Below are positions 1 to 5,741 of a stretch of DNA of 9,740 bases, piece by piece. Made by a program: the position numbers and the translations under genes. Source of the stretch: O2-02-FULL-42-9 sp038043025. Its GTDB lineage: Bacteria > Pseudomonadota > Gammaproteobacteria > UBA12402. The notes below the pieces were generated by a model. It had not been told where the DNA came from, did not search any database, and worked only from the letters and a program-made list of their open reading frames with translations. Where the stretch lies: contig JBBTCW010000060.1 of NCBI GenBank assembly GCA_038043025.1, positions 1-9,740 of the forward strand, written 5' to 3'. Every line of letters begins with the position of its first letter. Positions within the stretch are counted from its first letter, which is position 1.

Positions 1-105
1 CCATTATACAGACAAGGCTTCATTTGTTTTAGCTTTTTCTATATCGGGATTTGGGGCATAATTCTACCGCTCCCATTATGATAAATCATGATATAATACA
101 CAGAT

Positions 106-405
106 GTAACCGTTCATCGCCATTCGATGAGCAGTTGCAATAACTGTAGCAGGTTATTCTTAAGGGAAGATTAAATCGACAATTTTTTTTGAAAATTTTC
201 ATGCGGCGCGCATAAGCGATTGATTGTTCGTTGCTGAAACATGCTCTTGGACGCATTTTTCGATGAGATCAAGCGGATTTTTGCGCTGCAATTTGCATGT
301 TTCGGTGATCGTCATCATCCGAGCGATGAATTGATTGCCTCGCTCTGACTGTGTTCCGAAGCATAATTTCCGCCAAATGACATAACGCCGGAGCGATCGT
401 TCTGC
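106..405 (-). mobile_element. Remnant of the 3' end of an IS66-family element
   Basis: The transposase tail at 199-408 reads leftward. About 95 bp beyond its stop lies GTAACCGTTCATCGCC (from 106), which fits the GTAA-type ends of IS66 elements as I remember them. Only this end is present. Rightward, transposase homology stops at about 405, where the XRE gene begins on the other strand, so at least 80 percent of the element is missing. The 1-105 flank is AT-rich and I see no gene in it. The right limit is well supported; the left limit rests on a remembered consensus. Confidence 0.5.
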
Positions 406-408
406 CAT
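199..408 (-). pseudogene. IS66-family transposase, C-terminal fragment (69 codons)
   Basis: The translated fragment starts with AERSLRRYVIWRKLCFGTQS and continues through a GNQF...TITETC segment and NPLD. This matches the C-terminal end of IS66 transposases, in which a stretch like NNLAERALR.. is followed by a basic WRK/FGT(Q)S block and a C-terminal helix with TCR/K and PLD/LAFL. Full-length proteins are roughly 450-530 residues, so only the last seventh remains. The ATG at 408 is not the original start: codons further upstream are antisense to the neighbouring XRE gene and lose similarity at once. The stop is TGA at 199-201. The fragment has no catalytic DDE residues and cannot be active. 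Confidence 0.8.
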
Positions 409-610
409 GATTAAAGCACGTAAAAGGGCGCGAAAAAATCAAGCAGATATCGCCAAACACATGCAGACCTCACAAGCAATGGTTGCGCGTATTGAAAGTG
501 GATTAGGACAAAAAAAACATTCCCCAACATTAAATACATTACGCAAATATGCCAATGCTGTCGGCTGTAAAATCGTTATCGATTTTGTGCCAAAATCGAG
601 AGAAATATAG
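407..610 (+). pseudogene. XRE/HigA-type HTH protein, probably 5'-truncated
   Basis: The 67-residue product is a compact Cro/C1-type helix-turn-helix domain: KARKRARKNQADIAKHMQTS (3-22) followed by QAMVARIESG, KKHSPTLNTLRKYANAVGC and a closing strand KIVIDFV. This is the pattern of HigA-type antitoxins and related XRE regulators. Such proteins usually carry some 30 residues before the LIKAR segment; here the ATG falls exactly in that segment, and only seven sense codons lie upstream before an in-frame TAA at 383-385. The upstream DNA is the IS66 transposase tail, so the original 5' end appears to have been replaced. No Shine-Dalgarno sequence precedes the ATG, and no toxin gene is adjacent. 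It may still make a bare DNA-binding domain, or be dead. It converges on the integrase gene with a 14-bp gap. Confidence 0.7.
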
Positions 611-624
611 TATTATCGATACAA

Positions 625-1857
625 TTACTTGATACAGTGTCGTGTGCTCTGCAACTTTGGTATATGTCCAATTAATTTTTTCTTCCCCGACCGATGCCGC
701 TCTCGCAATTCTACATCGATATAGCGATCCGTAATAGCGCCTGAACTATGACCTGCATCATCGCGCACATGTTCACGTGGTCTTCGCTTCACATCATCTG
801 AAATGCCTGTGTGACGCAACCAGTGAACAGTCGCTGCTTCCAGTTGTTCTGCTTCATCAATAAAATTATCGGCTTTCATGCGTTCAATTGCTTGATCAAA
901 ACACGCTTGCACAATGCGACGAATATGGCGTGTTGACGAAATAGGATTGCTGCCAGGATTTTTTGGAATCAGTGGTGTTGAGTCACGAAGTGAGGGCAGG
1001 GAAGATAAATCTAAACTATGACGATAGCGTTTAAGCGCGTCAAGCATTGCATCGCTTACGGATATATTTCGCTCTTTATTGCCTTTACCAACCGTTTTAA
1101 ACCACCAATTTTCATCGTTATCTTGAAAAAAGTGATTCATTTGTGGAATCCAACGTGCAGAAGCTGCTAACTCCGAAATTCTGAGATACATACCGTATAA
1201 ACAAGACATGATGAATAGGGTGCGTTCATGTTTTTTGTCTTGATCGGCCATGATTTGCGCAGTTTCTATCACATAATCCCATTGTAATTCCGTGAGTCTA
1301 CGGATTTGTTGTTTCGATTGATTTTTGCGTATAAAGCGTGATTTTTGCCGAATTTGAGCAATGGGATTGATCTCACAATGTTCTTCTTCAATTAAAAATT
1401 GATAAAAACTTCCAAGAATAGCAAATAACGATTTCCAGCCCGATTGTGACATTACATGAGTCTTGTTATCGGGAGACGAAATAAATGGTCGCCAGGCTTT
1501 ATTTGGCTGTCGTAAACCGTCTTTTATGAGAAACCTCGGGACATGTTCTTGAGCAATCCAATGTTTAGGTGGCTCATGACAAAAGGCGAGATAATTTTCA
1601 ATGTCCTTGCGTCGAATAGTTGCAATAGATTGTTTTTGTATTAGCCATGTCCATTGTAGATAGCGTTCAATTTCACGCCTATAAGTATTGTACGTTGCTA
1701 GGCTTCCGAGATAATTAAGTAAAAATTGCTTTGCGTAATCAAAATCTTGCTGAACAAAGGGTAATTTATTGTAATTAGGATGCGAGGCCAAAGCTTGGTC
1801 TTTAAAATGCTCCAGATTGTCCAAAATAGCAGCAGGAATGGGGGCTTTATGTTCCAT
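625..1857 (-). CDS. Tyrosine recombinase / phage-type integrase
   Basis: Site-specific recombinase that would cut and rejoin DNA through a covalent tyrosine-DNA intermediate. Counted from the upstream ATG at 1953 (442 aa), the catalytic set is complete: Arg258 in LYGMYLRISELA, Lys290 in VGKGNKER, His377 and Arg380 in HWLRHTG, His402 in AGHSSG, and nucleophile Tyr411 in TDRYIDVE. The N-terminal core-binding domain (about 60-200) has a YNTYRREIERYLQW segment typical of a large group of proteobacterial integrases. I prefer the ATG at 1857 (410 aa, MEHKAPIP...): family-like sequence begins there, a GGA lies 11 nt upstream, and the earlier stretch contains two DNA palindromes and a TATAAT rather than conserved protein. 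The gene looks intact. No tRNA, attachment site or excisionase is visible, so whether it is a resident integrase or an island remnant is unresolved. Confidence 0.88.
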   Translation of the reverse strand: MEHKAPIPAAILDNLEHFKDQALASHPNYNKLPFVQQDFDYAKQFLLNYLGSLATYNTYRREIERYLQWTWLIQKQSIATIRRKDIENYLAFCHEPPKHWIAQEHVPRFLIKDGLRQPNKAWRPFISSPDNKTHVMSQSGWKSLFAILGSFYQFLIEEEHCEINPIAQIRQKSRFIRKNQSKQQIRRLTELQWDYVIETAQIMADQDKKHERTLFIMSCLYGMYLRISELAASARWIPQMNHFFQDNDENWWFKTVGKGNKERNISVSDAMLDALKRYRHSLDLSSLPSLRDSTPLIPKNPGSNPISSTRHIRRIVQACFDQAIERMKADNFIDEAEQLEAATVHWLRHTGISDDVKRRPREHVRDDAGHSSGAITDRYIDVELRERHRSGKKKLIGHIPKLQSTRHCIK

Positions 1858-1876
1858 TTTTAATCTATTCCATATA

Positions 1877-1922
1877 GTCCGATAATAAATGTTATCGGAC
1901 ATTATAACATGAGATTTCTCAT
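1877..1922 (-). promoter_or_regulatory. Two adjacent inverted repeats with TATAAT upstream of the integrase start
   Basis: GTCCGATAA (1877-1885) and TTATCGGAC (1892-1900) form a perfect 9-bp inverted repeat with a 6-nt spacer. Next to it ATGAGATTTCTCAT (1909-1922) pairs 6+6 around two bases. Between them, TATAAT lies on the minus strand (1906 to 1901), although no good -35 is seen 17 bp further up. If translation starts at 1857, this is the promoter and operator region of the integrase. The role is inferred; the repeats are seen directly. Confidence 0.45.
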
Positions 1923-2011
1923 AATGCGAGTTCCCTTTATTCTTTCTTGACATCCAAAAAACTGCTCTCTACAATTTCATCCAATCAACCTGATAATGGG
2001 AGCATGAAAAA

Positions 2012-2389
2012 ATGTCTACTCTAAAATCGTTATTTCTTTCTGGATTGCTATCGGCGACCCTATTACTATTTTCCACGCCAGGTTTGGCAACCGTTTATAA
2101 AGTCGTTAATGCCTATGGCACCATTTATTTTGGGCAAGGCAGTTGGATCGGCAACGGCGGCAAACCACTTTTGAATGGTATGGACTCCCCTTGTATTAAG
2201 GCATCGCTCGATAGCAGTGTGTGGGCGAAAGATGATTCTTCTCCCAGTGATCCCGATGAAGTATGCCGTTATGGCGATTTTGGGAGCAATAAAACCGCTA
2301 TTTTAACCGTTACGAAGTCAAGCAGCGGCCATATTGTCTGCAATTATGCTTTTTCCGACACGGCCTGCCTTCCCTTCCCTAAATCCTAA
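2012..2389 (+). CDS. Small exported protein of unknown function, four cysteines
   Basis: The 125-residue product starts with a clear signal peptide: a Lys at position 5, hydrophobic core LFLSGLLSATLLLF, and a likely cleavage after GLA at residue 26 (before TVYKV). The mature part, about 99 residues, is rich in Gly, Ser and Asp and has four cysteines (C61, C85, C110, C119), which allows two disulphides. This suggests a folded periplasmic or secreted domain. I do not recognise the family. The start is supported by GGGAG (1998-2002) nine bases before the ATG; another ATG at 2003 in a different frame stops at once. It is divergent from the integrase and followed by recombined sequence, which fits cargo of a mobile region but does not prove it. 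Confidence 0.75.
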   Translation: MSTLKSLFLSGLLSATLLLFSTPGLATVYKVVNAYGTIYFGQGSWIGNGGKPLLNGMDSPCIKASLDSSVWAKDDSSPSDPDEVCRYGDFGSNKTAILTVTKSSSGHIVCNYAFSDTACLPFPKS

Positions 2390-2405
2390 TAAATAACGAA
2401 GCTTG

Positions 2406-2468
2406 TGCGCGAATAATAGAAAGAACGGTAATATCCTCTAAATCCACGCAAATCTGGTATCCACCTCC
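2406..2468 (-). pseudogene. 63-bp fragment of an Rrf2-family gene (duplicate)
   Basis: This segment matches 2958-3020, inside the Rrf2 gene, at 58 of 63 positions; similarity ends abruptly on both sides. On the minus strand, in the same orientation as the full gene, it encodes GGGYQICVDLEDITVLSIIR followed by Ala. This equals residues 63-83 of the intact protein except Val for Arg at residue 70. Four of the five base changes are silent or nearly so, suggesting a former functional paralogue and not random decay. It has no start, HTH or C-terminus, and lies 8 bp past the end of the antitoxin gene. Confidence 0.85.
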
Positions 2469-2476
2469 GATAGTTT

Positions 2477-2698
2477 TTATTTCCAAGCATCATTATGTTT
2501 TGTTCGTTTTGCAGATTTCTTGTCGCGAACGGTAGCAATAGATGATAAAGCTTGATCTTCTCGTTGCTCTAAAGCTTCGAGCGTTAATTCTTTAATTAAT
2601 GTAGATACGGATTTGCGTTCTTCGGCGGCCAGTGAAGACACGATATGCATTTCGTGTGGATCAAAGGTAACGTTTACTCGCGGATTGTTGGTTGGCAT
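2477..2698 (-). CDS. Ribbon-helix-helix antitoxin-like protein (orphan)
   Basis: The 73-residue product MPTNNPRVNVTFDPHEM.. has the layout of a CopG/RelB-type ribbon-helix-helix protein: a short strand (PRVNVTFD, 6-13) that would insert in the DNA major groove, two helices (14-25 and about 29-46, the second with VSTLIKELTLEALE), and a charged tail ending in HNDAWK. Such tails bind and neutralise the partner RelE-type toxin. The start at 2698 is chosen because AAGGA (2710-2706) sits seven bases upstream; an ATG nine codons earlier (2725) lacks a comparable site. In type II TA pairs the toxin gene normally follows directly. Here the downstream sequence is the Rrf2 fragment and then the tail of an oppositely oriented gene, so the toxin is absent from this side. 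It may still act as a repressor or as an anti-addiction factor. Confidence 0.75.
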   Translation of the reverse strand: MPTNNPRVNVTFDPHEMHIVSSLAAEERKSVSTLIKELTLEALEQREDQALSSIATVRDKKSAKRTKHNDAWK

Positions 2699-2783
2699 GA
2701 TTTTTTCCTTCAATTGGGCTAACATTATGAGTATAACACCGTAAATGCGCGCCCTCCCTTTGCGGCAAGGTGCGGGGAAATCT

Positions 2784-3206
2784 TCACAATATCTGCTCTT
2801 TCTTTGGCAAAGAATGCTCTTTATTGCTCGATTGAATAATCATGTGCAATGTGATCGTACCTAAAAACTCTGTTGTTTGTATTTTTAAATCTGTCCACAA
2901 TTGTTGTATTTTATTTTTTGTTGGCGTTAAAATTATATCAGTGGGTTCGCTCTCCAATGCGCGAATAATAGAAAGAACGGTAATATCTTCTAAATCCCTG
3001 CAAATCTGATATCCCCCTCCTGGGCCACGCGTACTATGCACCAACCCGGCTCGTCGTAAAGATATAATGATCTGTTCGATATAAGAAGCTGAAAGCGCTT
3101 GACGTTTTGCGATTGACAAGGTGGACACAGCACCTTGAGATTGATGTAAAGCAATATCCAGCATCACTGCAACGCCATACCGCTGTTTGCGCGTTAAATT
3201 AATCAT
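2784..3206 (-). CDS. Rrf2/IscR-family transcriptional regulator lacking Fe-S cysteines
   Basis: The 140-residue protein aligns with IscR from the start: LTRKQRYGVAVMLDIAL (4-20), a winged HTH with SIAKRQALSASYIEQI.. (31-60), and the family hallmark RGPGGGYQI (60-68), then DLEDITVLSIIRALES. IscR next carries three cysteines and a His that bind a [2Fe-2S] cluster. Here that segment is short and reads TDIILTPTKNKIQQLW with no cysteine; the only Cys (C69) lies in the wing. The C-terminal dimerisation region LW.DL......FL..ITL is kept. So it should bind DNA as an Rrf2-type dimer but sense something other than a cluster held by these residues. No isc or suf genes are nearby. There is no clear ribosome site before the ATG; the start is set by homology. 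Confidence 0.9.
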   Translation of the reverse strand: MINLTRKQRYGVAVMLDIALHQSQGAVSTLSIAKRQALSASYIEQIIISLRRAGLVHSTRGPGGGYQICRDLEDITVLSIIRALESEPTDIILTPTKNKIQQLWTDLKIQTTEFLGTITLHMIIQSSNKEHSLPKKEQIL

Positions 3207-3207
3207 G

Positions 3208-3238
3208 ATGTTTCGAGTGTAAGTTTCATAAAAACATC
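3208..3238. promoter_or_regulatory. Inverted repeat just upstream of the Rrf2 gene
   Basis: GATGTTT (3208-3214) and AAACATC (3232-3238) form a perfect 7-bp dyad across 17 bases, two bases above the Rrf2 start codon. Rrf2 proteins often bind AT-rich dyads of about 25-30 bp in their own promoters, so an autoregulatory operator is a reasonable guess. Confidence 0.35.
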
Positions 3239-3290
3239 TTATACGGTTTTTTCAATTTGTAAAATATTTTTTTCTTTTTAATTAAAAAAA

Positions 3291-3304
3291 GTGATATAAA
3301 TCAC
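3291..3304. promoter_or_regulatory. FNR/CRP-type dyad GTGATATAAATCAC
   Basis: The 14-bp element has TGAT-N4-ATCA half-sites, the core of FNR-type sites (TTGAT-N4-ATCAA). It also reads AGTGA-N6-TCACA, one base from the CRP core. It lies between the divergent Rrf2 gene and the DUF4015 gene. On the minus strand a weak -10 (TATTTT, 3266 to 3261) would place the dyad about 43 bp above a transcript start for Rrf2. Which gene it serves is not clear. Confidence 0.45.
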
Positions 3305-3338
3305 AATGTTATAGTTTTTTTCAAAACATAGATCCTAA

Positions 3339-3385
3339 AATGTTTTTTGCGTCATTAATGTTTTTTCAATTTCTGGCAAATGCCA
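3339..3385. promoter_or_regulatory. Direct repeats and palindrome upstream of the DUF4015 gene
   Basis: AATGTTTTTT occurs at 3339-3348 and 3357-3366, an 18-bp period. TGGCAAATGCCA (3374-3385) is a 5+2+5 palindrome. Both lie within 90 bp of the start at 3427. They could be a leader hairpin or protein sites; no convincing -35/-10 pair was found. Confidence 0.25.
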
Positions 3386-3426
3386 TAACATGATCTATAG
3401 TTAAAAAACCAAGGATGGTTTTTAAC

Positions 3427-4377
3427 ATGGCTTTAAAAAAAATAGTTAACGCTGAAAAGCTGGCGCTCATCACCTTTTTGTTTCTCTTGCTGCAGAGCGC
3501 AACACTGATGCCGCCCATAAGCCCTATAAAGCCCATTATCGCGATTAAATCAATGAATTCTGGCGTAAAAGGCATTTATCTCTCTGAAACAACGGTTGAA
3601 AATACCGCGTTATTAGAAAAAATCATTGCACAAGCAAAAGAAGTCGGCATTAATACGTTTGTCGCAGATGTTCAATATCCCTCTAATCGCTATGCAAAAA
3701 ATATTGCGCTAATTTTGGCCAATAAGATTCAATATATTGCGAGGCTTATTGTCTTCCCTGGCGGAGCCAATCCGGAGGAAATTAACAATGCCACACTTCT
3801 AGAAAAGAAGTACCAGCTGGCTGACTATGCAATCGGTTTAGGAGCACATGAAGTACAATTAGATTATATTCGTTATAAGGCGAGCCAAAACCCCTCTCTT
3901 CAAAATATTGAAGATGTTAATACGGTTATCGCAGGATTTAAAGATCGCTTGGCTACGAAAAATGTTCGTTTGCAAACCGACGTATTTGGCATTACGAGCT
4001 TTCGCCCATCGACAGTGATCGGTCAAAACATACGTTCCATTGCAAATTATGTCAATGGTGTTGTGCCCATGTTGTACCCTTCCCATTTTAACCCTTATCA
4101 AACACACTCAGCACATCCTTACGAAACTATTACGGATGCGCTTACGGCATTAAAGAAACAATTCAATAATGAAATCCCCGTTAATATCTATGCCTACATC
4201 GAAACTTACAATTATCATTATCCACACATGAGTTCTTCAGAACGCGTTCAATATATCCAAAAAGAACTGCAAGCCGTGCAAGATTCAAAAATTAATGGGT
4301 GGTATGCGTGGAGCGCAAATAATCGATATGATTATTTATTTGAGGCCATGAAAAATCATGTTACTATGAGCGGATGA
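3427..4377 (+). CDS. Putative membrane-anchored glycoside hydrolase (DUF4015-like)
   Basis: The 316-residue product has an N-terminal hydrophobic helix (about 9-28, LALITFLFLLL) that would act as a signal anchor, then a TIM-barrel-like domain. Family-like marks of DUF4015 putative glycosyl hydrolases are GVKGIYLS at the first strand, INTFVADVQYPS, VQLDYIRYKA (Asp146, the usual 'qfDYIRF' site), TDVFG (Asp185), VVPMLYPSHF, and GWYAWSANNRYD near the C-terminus (291 on). It would act on a polysaccharide outside the inner membrane; the substrate is unknown. I choose ATG 3427 because AAGGA (3411-3415) lies 11 bases before it; ATG 3415 overlaps that site and has none of its own. Its stop overlaps the start of the HIT gene, so the two are translated from one message. 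Confidence 0.75.
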   Translation: MALKKIVNAEKLALITFLFLLLQSATLMPPISPIKPIIAIKSMNSGVKGIYLSETTVENTALLEKIIAQAKEVGINTFVADVQYPSNRYAKNIALILANKIQYIARLIVFPGGANPEEINNATLLEKKYQLADYAIGLGAHEVQLDYIRYKASQNPSLQNIEDVNTVIAGFKDRLATKNVRLQTDVFGITSFRPSTVIGQNIRSIANYVNGVVPMLYPSHFNPYQTHSAHPYETITDALTALKKQFNNEIPVNIYAYIETYNYHYPHMSSSERVQYIQKELQAVQDSKINGWYAWSANNRYDYLFEAMKNHVTMSG

Positions 4378-4850
4378 ATATACCGAATTGTTCAATCTGT
4401 CAGATGATTAATGAAAAAAATAATGTAGATTCACCCGTTGTTTATTGCGATCAACAAGTCGTGCTTTGGCAAAACATGGATATTCACATCCCGGGTTATT
4501 TTATTATTGCACCGAGAGAACATATCATCGATTATTCCAAGCTTAGCCATTCAATCGTGCTTCAGTTATTTCGCGTCACACAAAAAACGCTTATAATCCT
4601 GCGGCAAAAATATGCGATCAACAAAGTATATCAATGTTGCTTCAGCGAACTAACCCCTCACCTTCATACCCATTTGTTTCCACGCTATGAGTGGATGAAA
4701 ACACTCAACGCAACAAATGTGAATGGCGCTATCGATGCACCCAGGCTATTTTCTTTTGTTCGCGAGCACTATGCCACACATGACAATAACGAAAAAAAAG
4801 CAGCTTTATTACGTTTTGTTACTGATTTTAAACAACAGTCGCTTTCATAA
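4374..4850 (+). CDS. HIT-family (histidine triad) protein
   Basis: The 158-residue product has the HIT fold marks in order: CSIC (6-9, a possible zinc site with later residues), PGYFIIAPREHI (40-51), and the triad TPHLHTHLFPR with His96, His98 and His100. HIT proteins hydrolyse or transfer nucleotidyl groups from substrates such as nucleoside phosphoramidates or dinucleoside polyphosphates. Spacing and the CxxC suggest a diadenosine-tetraphosphate hydrolase-like or galT-like HIT branch, not the short HinT type, but the substrate cannot be read here. The start ATG overlaps the upstream stop (ATGA at 4374-4377), so translation is coupled to the DUF4015 gene. Its 3' end overlaps that of the convergent methyltransferase by six bases. 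Confidence 0.85.
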   Translation: MNIPNCSICQMINEKNNVDSPVVYCDQQVVLWQNMDIHIPGYFIIAPREHIIDYSKLSHSIVLQLFRVTQKTLIILRQKYAINKVYQCCFSELTPHLHTHLFPRYEWMKTLNATNVNGAIDAPRLFSFVREHYATHDNNEKKAALLRFVTDFKQQSLS

Positions 4851-5651
4851 TCCACAGGCAAGGGGTAATAACTCTTCCAATGCCGGTGAGAAATTAAATA
4901 ACTCAACCAATTGTTTGTATTGCGTCATCGCCGTTTCTATTTCGTATTTTTTTGCAGCGCCTTTTATGGCGCGCAACATAATATTTTTGGGTGTGTGCTC
5001 GGCAGCCACAAATTCAAATATGTCAACACCATATCCCAAATGTTCGAGCAATAACGCACGCATGCTATCACCGATCATATCAACGAGTCGTTCTTTATAA
5101 GGCTGAAAACGTGAAATGCTTTTTAACGGATGCTGGCTCATATTTTTTCGATTACGATGTTGACAACAGGACACTGAAAAAATATATCGCGCACTCAGCG
5201 CAACGCCCTGCGCAATCATTTGATCGGTCGCGGTGTTACAGGCGTGCAGCGAATAAACAATATCAACATCACAATCTGTTTGAAACTCACCAACGGTCGA
5301 TGCAAAAAAATGCATTTGATCGAACTTTAGTTCTTTTGCTGTGTTATTACATTTATCAATTAACTCAGGATTATTATCAATCCCGATAATCTTTACATTT
5401 CGGTTTAAAATCGTTTTGCAATATTCATATAAAATAAAGGATAAATAACTTTTACCACAGCCACAATCCACCATCACCACAGGACGCTTCGTGCTCAATT
5501 TTTTAAGAGCGGATTCTATTTGATTGATATACGCAAAGACTTGCGCATGCTTGCGCACACGCTGCTGATAGAACTCCCCTTTTGGGCTGTAAAGCCCAAT
5601 TTCTTGGAATAACGTTTTTAGGCTTATTGGATCAAAATCAATTGATGTCAT
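4845..5651 (-). CDS. SAM-dependent methyltransferase, Methyltransf_32/METTL25-like
   Basis: The 268-residue protein is a class I methyltransferase. Motif I is VVMVDCGCGKSYL (58-70), an acidic residue for the SAM ribose is in IIGIDNN (Asp92), and the post-strand-4 segment DIVYSLHACNTATD (130-143) with SVSCCQHR (159-166) is the signature of the family that includes eukaryotic METTL25/RRNAD1 and GSTCD-type proteins. Bacterial members are mostly of unknown substrate, possibly RNA. The ORF extends to a TTG at 5684, but the ATG at 5651 has GGTGA four bases upstream and a typical N-terminus, so I use it. It is divergent from the nucleosidase gene across 90 bp and converges on the HIT gene. The pairing with a SAH/MTA nucleosidase-like gene makes functional sense because methylation yields SAH. 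Confidence 0.85.
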   Translation of the reverse strand: MTSIDFDPISLKTLFQEIGLYSPKGEFYQQRVRKHAQVFAYINQIESALKKLSTKRPVVMVDCGCGKSYLSFILYEYCKTILNRNVKIIGIDNNPELIDKCNNTAKELKFDQMHFFASTVGEFQTDCDVDIVYSLHACNTATDQMIAQGVALSARYIFSVSCCQHRNRKNMSQHPLKSISRFQPYKERLVDMIGDSMRALLLEHLGYGVDIFEFVAAEHTPKNIMLRAIKGAAKKYEIETAMTQYKQLVELFNFSPALEELLPLACGL

Positions 5652-5741
5652 TATGTCACCATCATAAAGAGATGCAATATACAATTTATTGTGTCAATAT
5701 GCTATAGAATTTACCATCAACCATTTTATAGGACGACTCTC
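5652..5741. promoter_or_regulatory. Divergent promoter region of methyltransferase and nucleosidase
   Basis: This 90-bp gap must hold start signals for both genes. ACAATTTATTGT (5681-5692) pairs 5+5 around two bases, and CAATAT occurs on both sides of it. TATAGA (5704-5709) could be a -10 for the plus gene, but its -35 is poor. No clear riboswitch fold fits in this length. Confidence 0.3.

Noticed and set aside
3366..3575. Minus-strand frame over the start of the DUF4015 gene
   Set aside because: It is antisense to the signal-anchor region; hydrophobic codons mirror each other, and there is no ribosome site or family match.
4723..5389. Plus-strand frames over the HIT end and methyltransferase
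   Set aside because: They are out of frame with or antisense to two well-supported genes and show no family features.
5652..5684. Longer methyltransferase from TTG at 5684
   Set aside because: The TTG has no ribosome site; the ATG at 5651 does and fits the family.
5691..5741. Longer nucleosidase from GTG at 5691
   Set aside because: No ribosome site, and the alignment with MTAN starts exactly at the ATG at 5742.
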